Positions 35,628-45,237 of a DNA stretch of 64,000 nt are shown in pieces. This DNA is from Roseobacter sp. SK209-2-6. GTDB lineage: Bacteria; Pseudomonadota; Alphaproteobacteria; Rhodobacterales; Rhodobacteraceae. The DNA is taken from NCBI RefSeq assembly GCF_000169455.1, contig NZ_AAYC01000004.1:62001-126000 (forward strand). Reading direction: 5' to 3'. Each line of letters starts with the position of its first letter. Within the stretch, counting starts at the first letter, position 1. Position numbers and translations under genes: made by a program. Under the pieces are notes generated by a model. The model searched no databases and was not told where the DNA came from. It saw only the letters and a list, made by a program, of their open reading frames with translations.

Positions 35628-36341
35628 TCAGATCTTTCGGGATTTCATTTCTTCGTAGTAGGACATCGCTGCCTTGAGGACAGGCTGCTGTTCCTCTTCC
35701 ACGTCGGGCAGGTTCCCCTCTGGTCCTGCAAAACCCTCTGAATTCCAAACCGCACCATACCAGACGGGCGCCCAAACCCCATCATTGGCATGGCCGCCCT
35801 TTGGCCAGCTCAGCATCTTTGGGGAAGAAGGGATCGAAAGAGCATCACAAAGCTGCTCAAGCTTAGCCGCCGGAGCCTCGCGGATATCATGGCTATCAAT
35901 CACAATGGGGTTCTGCCCCAGATCCTGGCAAAGTTTGAACAGCTCTGCCTGCTGCCGAAAACCAATGTCATCCAATGTCGGGTTTTCCCGTTTTGCCGCA
36001 TAAGACGCGATAACGCGCGCAGGATGCCGGATCAGAAAGACATTGGTCACATCCCGCATCCAGTCCCGTGGCATCCCAGGCACCATATGCTGGGTCATGT
36101 GTTTTTGATAAAAATGAGGTTTCGCCGCCGGAACCGGCCCAAGGAGTTTTTGCGCAACCTCTACAGGATCCTGAGGCTGGCTTTCCAGGATCTCCTCTCT
36201 CATGGGATGGTCCAGGCCAGTCTGCGCAAGATATGCCGCATAGAAAGGCTCATCCACCACTGCGCAGTCACCCCTGTTGCCAAAGGCATACATCATCGCC
36301 GTAGAGAGGTTCCGTGGCCCTGACCACATCGCAATCCGCAT
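35628..36341 (-). CDS. Sulfotransferase-like protein coupled to a class IV aminotransferase
   Basis: 237 residues from the ATG at 36341, which shares one base with the stop of the upstream gene (TGATG). The start RIAMWSGPRNLSTAMMYAFG is a P-loop-like motif of the sulfotransferase fold, and VFLIRHPARVIASYAAKR is a typical 3'-phosphate-binding segment for PAPS. Some relatives are annotated as aminotransferase-associated proteins. The acceptor is unknown; coupling to the aminotransferase suggests a modified amino acid or derivative. Confidence 0.75.
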   Translation of the reverse strand: MRIAMWSGPRNLSTAMMYAFGNRGDCAVVDEPFYAAYLAQTGLDHPMREEILESQPQDPVEVAQKLLGPVPAAKPHFYQKHMTQHMVPGMPRDWMRDVTNVFLIRHPARVIASYAAKRENPTLDDIGFRQQAELFKLCQDLGQNPIVIDSHDIREAPAAKLEQLCDALSIPSSPKMLSWPKGGHANDGVWAPVWYGAVWNSEGFAGPEGNLPDVEEEQQPVLKAAMSYYEEMKSRKI

Positions 36342-37249
36342 CAGGCACACTCCCGGGTGATCAGATCTTTGTAAAGCGCTCTAATCCGCTCGGTCATTGG
36401 GCCCATCTGACCAGTGCCTATCTGGCGGCCATCGATCTGCCCCACCGGGGTTTGCGCCCCAAAAGTGCCGGTGAGGAAGGCTTCATCCGCCCCATAGGTA
36501 TCAACCAGGGAGTAATTGCGCTCGTAAACCGGGATGCCATTGGCTCGGCAGAGGTCGATCACCTTCTGTCGGGTAATGCCGTTCATGCAGTAATCTCCGG
36601 TTGAGGTCCAAACCTCCCCTTTGCGCACGATGAAAAAGTTGCAGGCATTGGTGGTATTCACAAAACCATTCACATCCAGCATCAGTCCTTCATCTGCGCC
36701 GGCTTTCTCAGCGGCGATACAAGCAAGGATGCAATTCAGCTTGGAATGAGAATTTAGTTTGGGATCCTGTGTCATCGGCAGGCCCCGCAAATGCGGCACC
36801 GTTGCCAGATGGATAGGACGTGGCAGATTGGGCCGTGAGTGCTCCATGATGATCACCATGGTTGGCCCCTGTTGAGACAGTGAAGGATGCTGAAAGGGGC
36901 GTGTTTTTGGCCCCCGTGTAACCATCAGTCTGGCATGGGCATCTGTGGTCATACCATTGGCCGTTTGTGTCTCTAACACAGCCCTTTTCAAGCCTTCTTG
37001 ATCCAAACCGATATCTAGATCAATGGCCTTGGCAGCTTCGAACAGCCGATCAAGATGCTCGTCAATAAAGGCCCATGTCCCATTGTACAGACGCAGCCCT
37101 TCCCAAACCCCATCACCCAACATAAAGCCGCTGTCATAAACACTGACGGTGGCCTCAGCCTTTGGGACAATATTGCCATTCAGATAGATCAAGATCTCTT
37201 CGTTTCTTTGATCTTCCGCCGCCTGATGGGTGCTCATTTTTTCTGCCAT
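36341..37249 (-). CDS. Class IV PLP aminotransferase, branched-chain/D-amino acid type
   Basis: 302 residues from the ATG at 37249, which has GAGGAGGATCCC before it. Fold-type IV motifs: ATVSVYDSGFMLGDGVWEGL, the catalytic Lys in LNSHSKLNCILA, GADEGLMLDVNGFVNTTNACN, and EAFLTGTFGAQTPVGQIDG. It resembles branched-chain and D-alanine aminotransferases; the true substrate is open. Translationally coupled to the sulfotransferase-like gene. Confidence 0.85.
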   Translation of the reverse strand: MAEKMSTHQAAEDQRNEEILIYLNGNIVPKAEATVSVYDSGFMLGDGVWEGLRLYNGTWAFIDEHLDRLFEAAKAIDLDIGLDQEGLKRAVLETQTANGMTTDAHARLMVTRGPKTRPFQHPSLSQQGPTMVIIMEHSRPNLPRPIHLATVPHLRGLPMTQDPKLNSHSKLNCILACIAAEKAGADEGLMLDVNGFVNTTNACNFFIVRKGEVWTSTGDYCMNGITRQKVIDLCRANGIPVYERNYSLVDTYGADEAFLTGTFGAQTPVGQIDGRQIGTGQMGPMTERIRALYKDLITRECA

Positions 37250-37391
37250 GGGATCCTCCTCGCGCGGCACGCTAGAAGGATTGGATCCGATTTCCAAGCG
37301 GTAACTTGCCCTCACCTATGCGTGACATCGCATGTCATGGACTTGTGTGTACCGCCCCCTCCCGGCAGGCTGCTGGAAAACGGAGGCTCTC

Positions 37392-38069
37392 ATGGCATTT
37401 TCACAGAAACTGAGACAGAATATTCGACCCGTTGCCCTTGCTGCTTTGATGGCAATTGCCGCTGTGCTTGATGGACAAAAAGCTCAGGCTCAAGAGGTTG
37501 AAACACTGGTCGTCGCCGGCGGTTGTTTCTGGTGTGTCGAAAGCGATTTTGAGAGCGTTCCAGGCGTGATTGAAGCGGTCTCTGGATATACTGGCGGTAG
37601 AACCAAGAACCCGACTTATAAACAGATCGGCAAAGGCGGGACCGGGCATTATGAAGCCGTGGAAATCAGCTTTGACCCCTCAAAAGTCAGCCGTGCTCAT
37701 CTTCTGGACCTCTTCTTCCGGTCCGTAGATCCCACCGATGCGGGTGGTCAGTTTTGTGATCGTGGAGAGAGCTACCGAACGGCCATTTTCGTCTCTAACC
37801 CTAGAGAAATGAGCCTTGCAGAGCAGGCTTTGGCCAAAGCGCAGTCAGAGCTGGGGCAGAAAATCGTAACTCCAGTGCTGCAGGCCAAGACCTTTTACAA
37901 AGCCGAAGACTACCATCAGGATTACTATAAGGGTGAGAAGCTGGTTTTCACACGGTTTGGGCCCAAACGGCAGTCCACCGCATATAAACGCTATCGCCAG
38001 GCCTGTGGCCGCGATGCGCGTGTTGCGCAGCTTTGGGGGGACGCTGCCCCCTTTTCAAAGGGGCATTAA
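37392..38069 (+). CDS. msrA: Peptide methionine sulfoxide reductase MsrA, exported
   Basis: 225 residues from the ATG at 37392 with GGAGG eight bases upstream. A signal peptide (about 1-34, ending AQAQEVE) precedes the enzyme domain with active site GGCFWCVESDF, then GYTGGRTKNPTYKQI and AEDYHQDYYKG. It reduces the S-epimer of methionine sulfoxide; the signal places it in the periplasm, unlike most bacterial MsrA. It is convergent with a ribokinase-like gene, with a hairpin between. Confidence 0.93.
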   Translation: MAFSQKLRQNIRPVALAALMAIAAVLDGQKAQAQEVETLVVAGGCFWCVESDFESVPGVIEAVSGYTGGRTKNPTYKQIGKGGTGHYEAVEISFDPSKVSRAHLLDLFFRSVDPTDAGGQFCDRGESYRTAIFVSNPREMSLAEQALAKAQSELGQKIVTPVLQAKTFYKAEDYHQDYYKGEKLVFTRFGPKRQSTAYKRYRQACGRDARVAQLWGDAAPFSKGH

Positions 38070-38101
38070 AACGCCAACAAGAGGACGTCAGGATGGGAAA
38101 G

Positions 38102-38122
38102 GGCGCAGTTTAGAACTGCGCC
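38102..38122. terminator. Hairpin between msrA and the ribokinase-like gene
   Basis: GGCGCAGTT and AACTGCGCC pair around TAG, overlapping the kinase stop codon on the minus strand. The minus strand continues CCCTTTCCC, the plus strand TCTTGC; without a T-run the terminator role is tentative. Confidence 0.45.
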
Positions 38123-38982
38123 TCTTGCACTTCTTTCTGATCAGGAATGACATCCGCCGTTCCATGTCGCATCACCATCAATGCGCCGGCCCGTGCAGCC
38201 TGTGCCATCGCTTGTGGCATCGGTAACCCAAGGTCCAACCCAGAGAGGACATAACCAGTGAATGTATCCCCTGCCCCGGTGGTATCAACCGGAGTAACTG
38301 GCAGGGCTGGCACCTCTAGAACCTCCCCAGTCCGGCCATCAAAATGGCGCGCGCCCTTGGCCCCAAGCGTAACAATCACATCCGCAACAACCAGATCTTG
38401 CGGTGCTTTGCCAGTGGCCTGGCTCAATTGTTCTGCCTCAACCTCATTGAGGAAAAGGATATCCAGATATGGCAGGACCGCCTGAACCGCCTCAGCTTCA
38501 AAGGGCGCGGCCGCATAGGCAACCCGCAGTCCCAGATCCTTGGCCTGTTTTGCAGCTTCGGCTTGCTGGTTGGTCTCATTCTGGAAAACCAGAATATCGT
38601 CGGCGCTGGCCCCTGACAGAGCACTGTTAATCTGGTCGCCAGTGATGGCGCGGTTTGCACCTGGAAACAGGATGATCTGGTTCTCACCCGCCTGTTCCAC
38701 GGCAATGATCGCATGACCTGTTGGCACCTCAACCCGCGCAATACGGCGCGTATCCACGCCATATTCAGTCAACCGCTCGACCGCCCAGGCCCCTTCGGGG
38801 CCTACTGCACCGATATGGTACACGGTGCTGCCTGCGCGCACGGCCGCAACAGACATATTGGCCCCTTTTCCACCCAAAAACTGCTCCAACCCGGAGGCAG
38901 AAAGGGTTTCACCCGCGGTGGGAAGATGCGGCATGGCATAAACCATATCCGCATTGATTGATCCCAGGTTCCAGATTGCCAT
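38110..38982 (-). CDS. PfkB/ribokinase-family sugar kinase
   Basis: 290 residues from the ATG at 38982 (MAIWNLGSINADMVY). PfkB signatures: LGGKGANMSVAA near the N-terminus and the anion hole with catalytic Asp in DTTGAGDTFTGYVLSGL. The length and GSINADMVY opening fit ribokinase best, but other sugar or nucleoside kinases cannot be excluded. It follows maeB by five bases. Confidence 0.85.
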   Translation of the reverse strand: MAIWNLGSINADMVYAMPHLPTAGETLSASGLEQFLGGKGANMSVAAVRAGSTVYHIGAVGPEGAWAVERLTEYGVDTRRIARVEVPTGHAIIAVEQAGENQIILFPGANRAITGDQINSALSGASADDILVFQNETNQQAEAAKQAKDLGLRVAYAAAPFEAEAVQAVLPYLDILFLNEVEAEQLSQATGKAPQDLVVADVIVTLGAKGARHFDGRTGEVLEVPALPVTPVDTTGAGDTFTGYVLSGLDLGLPMPQAMAQAARAGALMVMRHGTADVIPDQKEVQEAQF

Positions 38983-38987
38983 CGCGC

Positions 38988-41243
38988 CTACCCGATGTTG
39001 CAGGCCGCAAGCACGGCCATGTTCAGAATGTCGTTTGCTGTCGAAGTGGTCGAGCAAATCTGGATCGGCTTTGGTACGCCGGACAGGATCGGGCCCACAA
39101 CTGTGGCACCGCCCATTTCCTGCATCAGCTTCACCGAGATTGAGGCCGAGTGACGCGCTGGGACGATCAGAATGTTGGCGGGTCCAGTCAGGCGCTGGAA
39201 GGGGTAGGCTTCCTGTGCAGTGGCATTCAAGGCCACATCTACTGCCATCTCACCTTCGTATTCAAAATCCACACCGCGCGCGTCCAGAACAGTTGGCGCG
39301 ATATGCATTTTCTCCGCCCGTTCGGAAACCGGATAACCAAAAGTTGAGAAGCTGACAAAGGCCACTCTTGGCTCCAGCCCCATATGGCGGGCCACGCCGG
39401 CTGCGCGCTCGGCAATATTGGCGAGGTCATTCTCATCCGGCCATTCATGCACCACCGTATCGCCGATCAGGACGATCCGCCCCTTGTGCAAGAGCGCGGT
39501 AACGCCGGCAACGCCATGTTCCGCATCCGCATCAAAGACGCTGTTGATCCGGTCCATCACATGGGCAGATTTCCGGGTTGCCCCGGTCACCAGGCCGTCG
39601 CCATGCCCATGGGCCAACATGAGTGCAGAGAAAACATGCCTGTCGCGGGCTGCCATCCGGTGGATGTCATGCCTGTCAAAGCCTTTGCGCTGCAAACGCT
39701 TGTAAAGGAACTGTTTATAGGTCTTCAGATGTGTGGTGTTGGCGGCATTCACCACCTCCAGCTCACGTGCAGCATCCCCTAGGCCTGCGGCCTCCAGTTT
39801 GGCTTTGACGTCCTCCTGACGACCCACAACCAGCGCTTTACCAAAGCCGGACCGCTGATAGGTGACGGCTGCGCGCAGGACGCGGGGGTCGTCTCCCTCG
39901 GCAAAGATCATCCGGCTTTGGGCCGAACGTGCACGGGCATTGAGGCCGCGCAGGATCGAAGCGGTTGGATCCATCCGACCCTTGAGCGAAATCTCATAGG
40001 CTTCCATGTCGATGATCGGACGACGCGCGGCGCCGGTGTCCATGCCGGCCTTGGCTACCGCCGGAGGGATACGATAGATCAGCCGGGGATCAAAAGGCGT
40101 TGGGATAATATAGTCGCGACCAAAGGTCAGCGATTTCCCATAGGCCAGCGCCACCTCATCCGGCACATCTTCGCGCGCGAGCGCTGCCAGAGCATGGGCA
40201 CAGGCAATCTTCATCTCGTCGTTGATGGCGCGGGCGTGGATATCCAGCGCCCCGCGGAAGAGATAGGGAAAGCCCAGCACGTTATTGACCTGGTTCGGAT
40301 AGTCCGAACGCCCGGTGGCGACGATGGCATCCACCCGCACCTCATGCGCCTCTTCCGGGGTGATTTCCGGATCCGGGTTTGCCATGGCAAAGATCACCGG
40401 ATTATCCGCCATGGAGGCAACCATTTCCTGGGTCACGGCACCTTTGACCGACACGCCCAGGAAAACATCAGCACCATCCATGGCTTCTTCCAAAGTGCGC
40501 AGCTCAGTGGTGATGGCATGGGCCGATTTCCACTGGTTCATACCCTCGGTACGACCCTGATAGATCACCCCCTTGGTGTCGCAGACGATGCAATTCTCGT
40601 GCCGTGCGCCCATGCGCTTGAGCAGCTCGATACAGGCAATGCCCGCAGCCCCTGCCCCATTAAGCACGATCTTCACATCTTCGATCTTCTTTCCCGAGAT
40701 ATGCAGCGCGTTGATCAGGCCAGCTGCACAGATCACCGCCGTCCCGTGCTGATCATCGTGGAAGACCGGGATGTCCATTTCCTCTTTGAGCTTCTGCTCA
40801 ATGATGAAACACTCCGGCGCCTTGATATCCTCCAGATTGATGCCACCAAAGGTCGGCCCCATCAGCTTCACCGCCTCGATGAACTTATCCGGATCCTCAG
40901 TGTCCAGCTCAATATCGATCGAATTCACGTCAGCGAACCGCTTGAAAAGGACAGATTTCCCTTCCATCACCGGCTTGGAGCCCAAAGCACCAAGGTTGCC
41001 CAATCCCAAAACTGCGGTCCCGTTGGAGATGACTGCAACAAGATTGCCCTTGTTGGTGTAATCATACGCAGTTTCCGGATTTTCGGCGATCGCTTCGCAA
41101 GGCACCGCTACACCGGGGGAATAGGCCAGCGACAGGTCACGTTGTGTGGTCATGGGGACGGTTGCGTTTATCTCCCATTTTCCGGGGCTTGGCTCCAGGT
41201 GAAAGGCAAGGGCCTCTTCGTTGGTAATCTTAGCTTTTGGCAT
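38988..41243 (-). CDS. maeB: NADP-dependent malic enzyme with phosphotransacetylase-like domain
   Basis: 751 residues. The malic domain (about 1-165, with LAYSPGVAVPCEAIAENP and DYTNKGNLVAVISNGTAVLG) and NAD-binding domain (about 165-430, VLNGAGAAGIACIELLKRMG) are followed by a phosphate acetyltransferase-like C-terminal half (about 430-750, MIFAEGDDPRVLRAA to the STTSTANDILNMAVLA end). This hybrid type is common in alphaproteobacteria. It converts malate to pyruvate and CO2; the C-terminal part is usually regulatory. It is followed closely by the kinase gene. Confidence 0.95.
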   Translation of the reverse strand: MPKAKITNEEALAFHLEPSPGKWEINATVPMTTQRDLSLAYSPGVAVPCEAIAENPETAYDYTNKGNLVAVISNGTAVLGLGNLGALGSKPVMEGKSVLFKRFADVNSIDIELDTEDPDKFIEAVKLMGPTFGGINLEDIKAPECFIIEQKLKEEMDIPVFHDDQHGTAVICAAGLINALHISGKKIEDVKIVLNGAGAAGIACIELLKRMGARHENCIVCDTKGVIYQGRTEGMNQWKSAHAITTELRTLEEAMDGADVFLGVSVKGAVTQEMVASMADNPVIFAMANPDPEITPEEAHEVRVDAIVATGRSDYPNQVNNVLGFPYLFRGALDIHARAINDEMKIACAHALAALAREDVPDEVALAYGKSLTFGRDYIIPTPFDPRLIYRIPPAVAKAGMDTGAARRPIIDMEAYEISLKGRMDPTASILRGLNARARSAQSRMIFAEGDDPRVLRAAVTYQRSGFGKALVVGRQEDVKAKLEAAGLGDAARELEVVNAANTTHLKTYKQFLYKRLQRKGFDRHDIHRMAARDRHVFSALMLAHGHGDGLVTGATRKSAHVMDRINSVFDADAEHGVAGVTALLHKGRIVLIGDTVVHEWPDENDLANIAERAAGVARHMGLEPRVAFVSFSTFGYPVSERAEKMHIAPTVLDARGVDFEYEGEMAVDVALNATAQEAYPFQRLTGPANILIVPARHSASISVKLMQEMGGATVVGPILSGVPKPIQICSTTSTANDILNMAVLAACNIG

Positions 41244-41571
41244 GGGGTCTCGCAGTCCTCTCCTGATCGAGGACCGTCATATCGCAGCATTTCACGCCCC
41301 TCAATGCGCGGAATTGAAATTTTCAAAAGAGATGCTTCAAGAAAAAGCAATTAAAATACCGACGTTTTTGACATGGTTCCGCCACATTTCCACCACCTGA
41401 AGGCTCCATTCCTTGCGCAAGCTTTAACCCGGAGCCTCAGAAGTCGACGAAACGGCCAGGTCTGAGTTTCCCTCCTTTGTGCCAAGTGTGCCCGCCAGAA
41501 CGGCGTTGGGTTTTGCGAAATGCGACCCCGTTTTCCTTGGCGTAGTGCTGTGACCAAAAGGAAATCGAATA
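41244..41571. promoter_or_regulatory. Divergent intergenic region, maeB / flagellin
   Basis: 328 bases between divergent genes, so both promoters should be here. The flagellin gene has AAGGA ten bases before its ATG. I looked for a sigma-54 (GG-N10-GC) or sigma-28 type promoter and saw none that is convincing. An open frame on the minus strand here is not credible. Confidence 0.5.
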
Positions 41572-42411
41572 ATGCATATACCTACAAATGGTGGTGCTAT
41601 GGCCGCTTTACAGATGCTTGGCGGTATCATTCCGGCGAAGGAAAACACGCTCAACCAAGTAAGTACCGGAAAAAGCATAAGCTCTGCCAACCACAATGCT
41701 GCGATTTGGGCCATATCCCAAATCATGGAGGCAGATGTTTCCGGCTTTTCGGCCCTGTCAGATTCTCTATCTCTGGGGGAGGCCACCCTCTCAGTTGCTT
41801 CAGCAGGTGCCGAGTTTGCCACAGACATTCTGGGCGAAATGCGTCAGCTGGCAATCCTGGGAACCGGTCAGAACGTAGACCATTCCAAAATTGAAACGCA
41901 GATGCAGCATCTGACCTCTCAGTTGAATTCGGTCATTGATTCTTCCCAGTTCAATGGCGTCAATCTGCTGAAGACAGACATCGATGGCACCGGTGCAAGT
42001 TCCCTAACGATCGCTGCTTCCCTTGATCGTCAAGGCTCAGCAACGCCAACACTCACGAACATCACGGTGGATTCTCTTGATCTGGAGGGCAGTCCAAGTT
42101 TCGATATCAACAATCGAACCGCTATCACCGACGGCGCATCCGCCCTTACCGCATTGCAGGAGATTGAGGGCTTTATGCAATATGCCATTGATGGCGCGGC
42201 AGCACTGGGTGCAAGTACCCGGCAGGTCTCGGATCAGAACCAATTTGTCGGGCAATTGGCTGATGCCACAAGGCTGGGCATCAGCAACTTAACCGATACG
42301 AACATGGAAGAGTCGATTACCCGTCTCATGGCGATGGAAACTCAGCATCAGCTGGGCCTGATATCGCTTTCAATCGCCAATTCCATGCCGAACGCTCTAC
42401 TGAAACTGTAG
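41572..42411 (+). CDS. Divergent orphan flagellin
   Basis: 279 residues, shorter than typical roseobacter flagellins. The N-terminal D0/D1 region is recognisable (NGGAMAALQMLGGI, STGKSISSANHNAAIWAISQ, DSLSLGEATLSVASAGAE, DSSQFNGVNLL) and so is the C-terminal helix (ESITRLMAMETQHQLGLISL, SIANSMPNALLKL). The variable centre is short. No flagellar genes are nearby. It may be a secondary flagellin, a minor filament component or a regulated variant. Confidence 0.82.
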   Translation: MHIPTNGGAMAALQMLGGIIPAKENTLNQVSTGKSISSANHNAAIWAISQIMEADVSGFSALSDSLSLGEATLSVASAGAEFATDILGEMRQLAILGTGQNVDHSKIETQMQHLTSQLNSVIDSSQFNGVNLLKTDIDGTGASSLTIAASLDRQGSATPTLTNITVDSLDLEGSPSFDINNRTAITDGASALTALQEIEGFMQYAIDGAAALGASTRQVSDQNQFVGQLADATRLGISNLTDTNMEESITRLMAMETQHQLGLISLSIANSMPNALLKL

Positions 42412-42512
42412 AGCTTTGCACGCTCCCTGCCCCTGCCATCCAGCACAATCGGGTTTTCCTTTAGCGGGCCCCATTGTAGACATCACCCTGGGACTACCGG
42501 CAGGGGGCGCGC

Positions 42513-45146
42513 ATGACCGTTACGCCAATGATGGCACAATATCTCGAGATTAAGGCGCAGTATCCTGACGCCCTCCTCTTTTATCGGATGGGCGATTTCT
42601 ACGAGATGTTCTTTGAAGACGCCGTCAATGCTGCCGAGGCTCTGGACATCGCTCTGACCAAACGCGGCAAGCACAACGGTGATGATATTCCTATGTGTGG
42701 CGTCCCTGTCCATGCAGCTGAGGGATATCTGCTGTCACTAATCCGGAAGGGCTTTCGTGTCGCCGTAGGTGAGCAGCTAGAAAGCCCAGCCGAAGCCAAG
42801 AAAAGAGGCTCTAAATCGGTGGTAAAGCGCGATGTGGTGCGCTTGGTCACCCCGGGAACCCTAACCGAAGATTCCCTGTTGGAGGCACGCCGCCACAATT
42901 TTCTGGTCTCCTATTCAGAGCTTCGCGAAGAATCCGCCCTCGCTTGGGCAGATATTTCCACCGGGGCCTTTCACGTGATGCCCCTGAACCCGGTACGCCT
43001 GTCACCGGAACTGGCGCGACTTGCGCCTTCAGAGCTGATCCTGGCCGAGGGCGCTACCTATGAAAAAACCGTGCCACTGGCGGACGAATTTCGCATACCA
43101 ATAACGCCACTTGGCAAAGCAAGCTTTGACAGCACAGCCGCCGAAAAGCGCATCTGTGCGCTGTTTGGCGTTGGCGCTCTGGATGGATTTGGCAGTTTTT
43201 CCCGGGCTGAAATCTCAGCCATGGGCGCATTGATCGACTATCTGGAAATCACCCAAAAGGGTAAGCTACCGCTCCTGCAGCCCCCTGTTCAGGAAGCCGA
43301 AGATCGCGTGATGCAGATTGATGCCTCAACACGCGCCAGCCTGGAACTCACCCGTTCGCTTTCAGGGTCACGGGCCGGATCCCTGCTTGCGGTAGTCGAC
43401 CGCACTGTGACCCCAGGTGGGGCCAGATTGCTGGAGCAACGCCTCTCCAGCCCCTCTCGAAATCTGGACGTCATTAACGCACGCCTTGCGGCCCTGGATT
43501 TTGCGGTCGAGAAGGACCATCTGGCAGCGGATTTACGGGATGCTCTGCGCAAGACACCGGATCTGGACCGGGCTTTATCGCGCCTCGCCCTGGACCGGGG
43601 TGGGCCACGAGACCTGGCCGCCATTCGCAATGGCCTGGCTCAGGCAGAAGCAATCGCACACCGCAATGCATCCGAAGACCTTCCTCCGTTGCTGGTCGGG
43701 GCGACTTCGGATCTAACCGGCTTTGATAGCCTTTTGGACCTTCTTGATCGGGCTCTTGTTGCAGAACCCCCGCTTCTGGCACGAGATGGCGGCTTCATCG
43801 CCGCTGGATATGACGAGGAACTGGATGAGGCACGAACCTTAAGGGATGAAGGCCGATCGGTTATTGCCGGGTTTCAACAAAAATACGCCGAACACACTGG
43901 GATTACCTCGCTCAAGATTAAACACAACAATGTGTTGGGCTACTTTATCGAGACAACCGCAACCCATGCGGACAAAATGCTGTCGCCTCCTTTGTCCGAA
44001 AGCTTCATTCATCGCCAGACCACCGCCAATCAGGTGCGCTTTACCACGGTAGAGCTGAGCGAGATCGAAACCCGTATCCTGAACTCAGGCAACCGTGCCT
44101 TAGAAATCGAAAAGCGTCTCTACTCAGATCTTTCTCGGGCCATTCTGGATCAAGCACCGCGCCTAAATGCCGCCTCTCGTGGCCTGGCAGAACTGGATCT
44201 GGTGACCGGGCTCGCGAACCTGGCACGCGGAGAAAACTGGACACGTCCAAAGGTCGACACCAGTCGTGCCTTAGAGATCTCCGGCGGGCGTCACCCCGTC
44301 GTGGAACGTGCCCTGCGACAACAGAGCGGTGATAGCTTTATTGCCAATGATTGTGATCTATCTGCTGAACAGGGTGCTGCAATCTGGTTGCTAACAGGTC
44401 CAAACATGGCCGGTAAGTCAACCTTCTTGCGCCAAAACGCTTTGATCGCACTGCTCGCTCAAATGGGGAGCTATGTCCCGGCAGAAGCTGCCCATATTGG
44501 TTTGGTCAGCCAACTCTTCAGTCGCGTTGGCGCCTCTGACGATCTTGCTCGCGGACGCTCAACCTTTATGGTGGAAATGGTTGAAACAGCGGCCATCCTC
44601 AATCAGGCAGATGACCAAGCATTGGTAATCCTTGATGAGATTGGGCGGGGCACCGCCACCTATGACGGGCTTTCCATTGCTTGGGCCACGTTAGAGCACC
44701 TGCATGAGGTAAATAGATCACGCGCCCTCTTTGCCACCCATTACCATGAGCTGACACAGCTCTCGAACAAACTGGCAGGCGTTGAGAACGCCACTGTCTC
44801 GGTAAAGGAATGGGAAGGCGAAGTTATCTTCCTGCATGAGGTCAAAAAAGGGGCTGCCGATCGCTCTTATGGTGTTCAGGTGGCCCAGCTTGCTGGTCTT
44901 CCTGCCAGCGTAGTGGCTCGTGCCCGCGACGTTCTGGATTTGCTTGAACAAGGCAGCCGAGAAGGCGCAGGCGCTAAAATCCAGATTGACGATCTGCCGC
45001 TTTTTGCCGCCGCTCCGCCACCCCAGCCCAAGCCTGCCGCTGGACCCTCCCCAGCAGAACAGCTCCTGGCAGAGATCCGCCCAGACGATCTGTCACCGCG
45101 TGAAGCACTCGACATGCTCTACCAGCTGAAAGACGCTGCTGGCTGA
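42513..45146 (+). CDS. mutS: DNA mismatch repair protein MutS
   Basis: 877 residues. The mismatch-binding motif FYRMGDFYEMFFEDA (Phe-X-Glu) is at the N-terminus; the connector, lever and clamp regions follow; the ATPase has Walker A TGPNMAGKSTFLRQ, Walker B LVILDEIGRGTATYDG and the TFMVEMVETA loop. The C-terminal tail is short and proline-rich (APPPQPKPAAGPSP). It recognises mismatches and starts repair with MutL. Confidence 0.97.
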   Translation: MTVTPMMAQYLEIKAQYPDALLFYRMGDFYEMFFEDAVNAAEALDIALTKRGKHNGDDIPMCGVPVHAAEGYLLSLIRKGFRVAVGEQLESPAEAKKRGSKSVVKRDVVRLVTPGTLTEDSLLEARRHNFLVSYSELREESALAWADISTGAFHVMPLNPVRLSPELARLAPSELILAEGATYEKTVPLADEFRIPITPLGKASFDSTAAEKRICALFGVGALDGFGSFSRAEISAMGALIDYLEITQKGKLPLLQPPVQEAEDRVMQIDASTRASLELTRSLSGSRAGSLLAVVDRTVTPGGARLLEQRLSSPSRNLDVINARLAALDFAVEKDHLAADLRDALRKTPDLDRALSRLALDRGGPRDLAAIRNGLAQAEAIAHRNASEDLPPLLVGATSDLTGFDSLLDLLDRALVAEPPLLARDGGFIAAGYDEELDEARTLRDEGRSVIAGFQQKYAEHTGITSLKIKHNNVLGYFIETTATHADKMLSPPLSESFIHRQTTANQVRFTTVELSEIETRILNSGNRALEIEKRLYSDLSRAILDQAPRLNAASRGLAELDLVTGLANLARGENWTRPKVDTSRALEISGGRHPVVERALRQQSGDSFIANDCDLSAEQGAAIWLLTGPNMAGKSTFLRQNALIALLAQMGSYVPAEAAHIGLVSQLFSRVGASDDLARGRSTFMVEMVETAAILNQADDQALVILDEIGRGTATYDGLSIAWATLEHLHEVNRSRALFATHYHELTQLSNKLAGVENATVSVKEWEGEVIFLHEVKKGAADRSYGVQVAQLAGLPASVVARARDVLDLLEQGSREGAGAKIQIDDLPLFAAAPPPQPKPAAGPSPAEQLLAEIRPDDLSPREALDMLYQLKDAAG

Positions 45147-45237
45147 AACAGAAAAACGGCCTCCCAAAAGAGACCGCTGTTTCATTTTGCCCAAAATACC
45201 TGCGCCGCAGGCAGCGGGCCCCCCAGGGCCCGTCCAT

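Noticed and set aside
39918-41354. 478-residue open frame antisense to maeB
   Set aside because: Shadow of the malic enzyme gene, with no domain likeness.
41500-41571. Possible sigma-54 promoter before the flagellin gene
   Set aside because: The GG and GC elements are six bases apart instead of ten.
45146-45237. Terminator candidates between mutS and grpE
   Set aside because: CGGCCTC/GAGACCG has a mismatch and the GGGCCC repeats lack a T-run, so neither is convincing.
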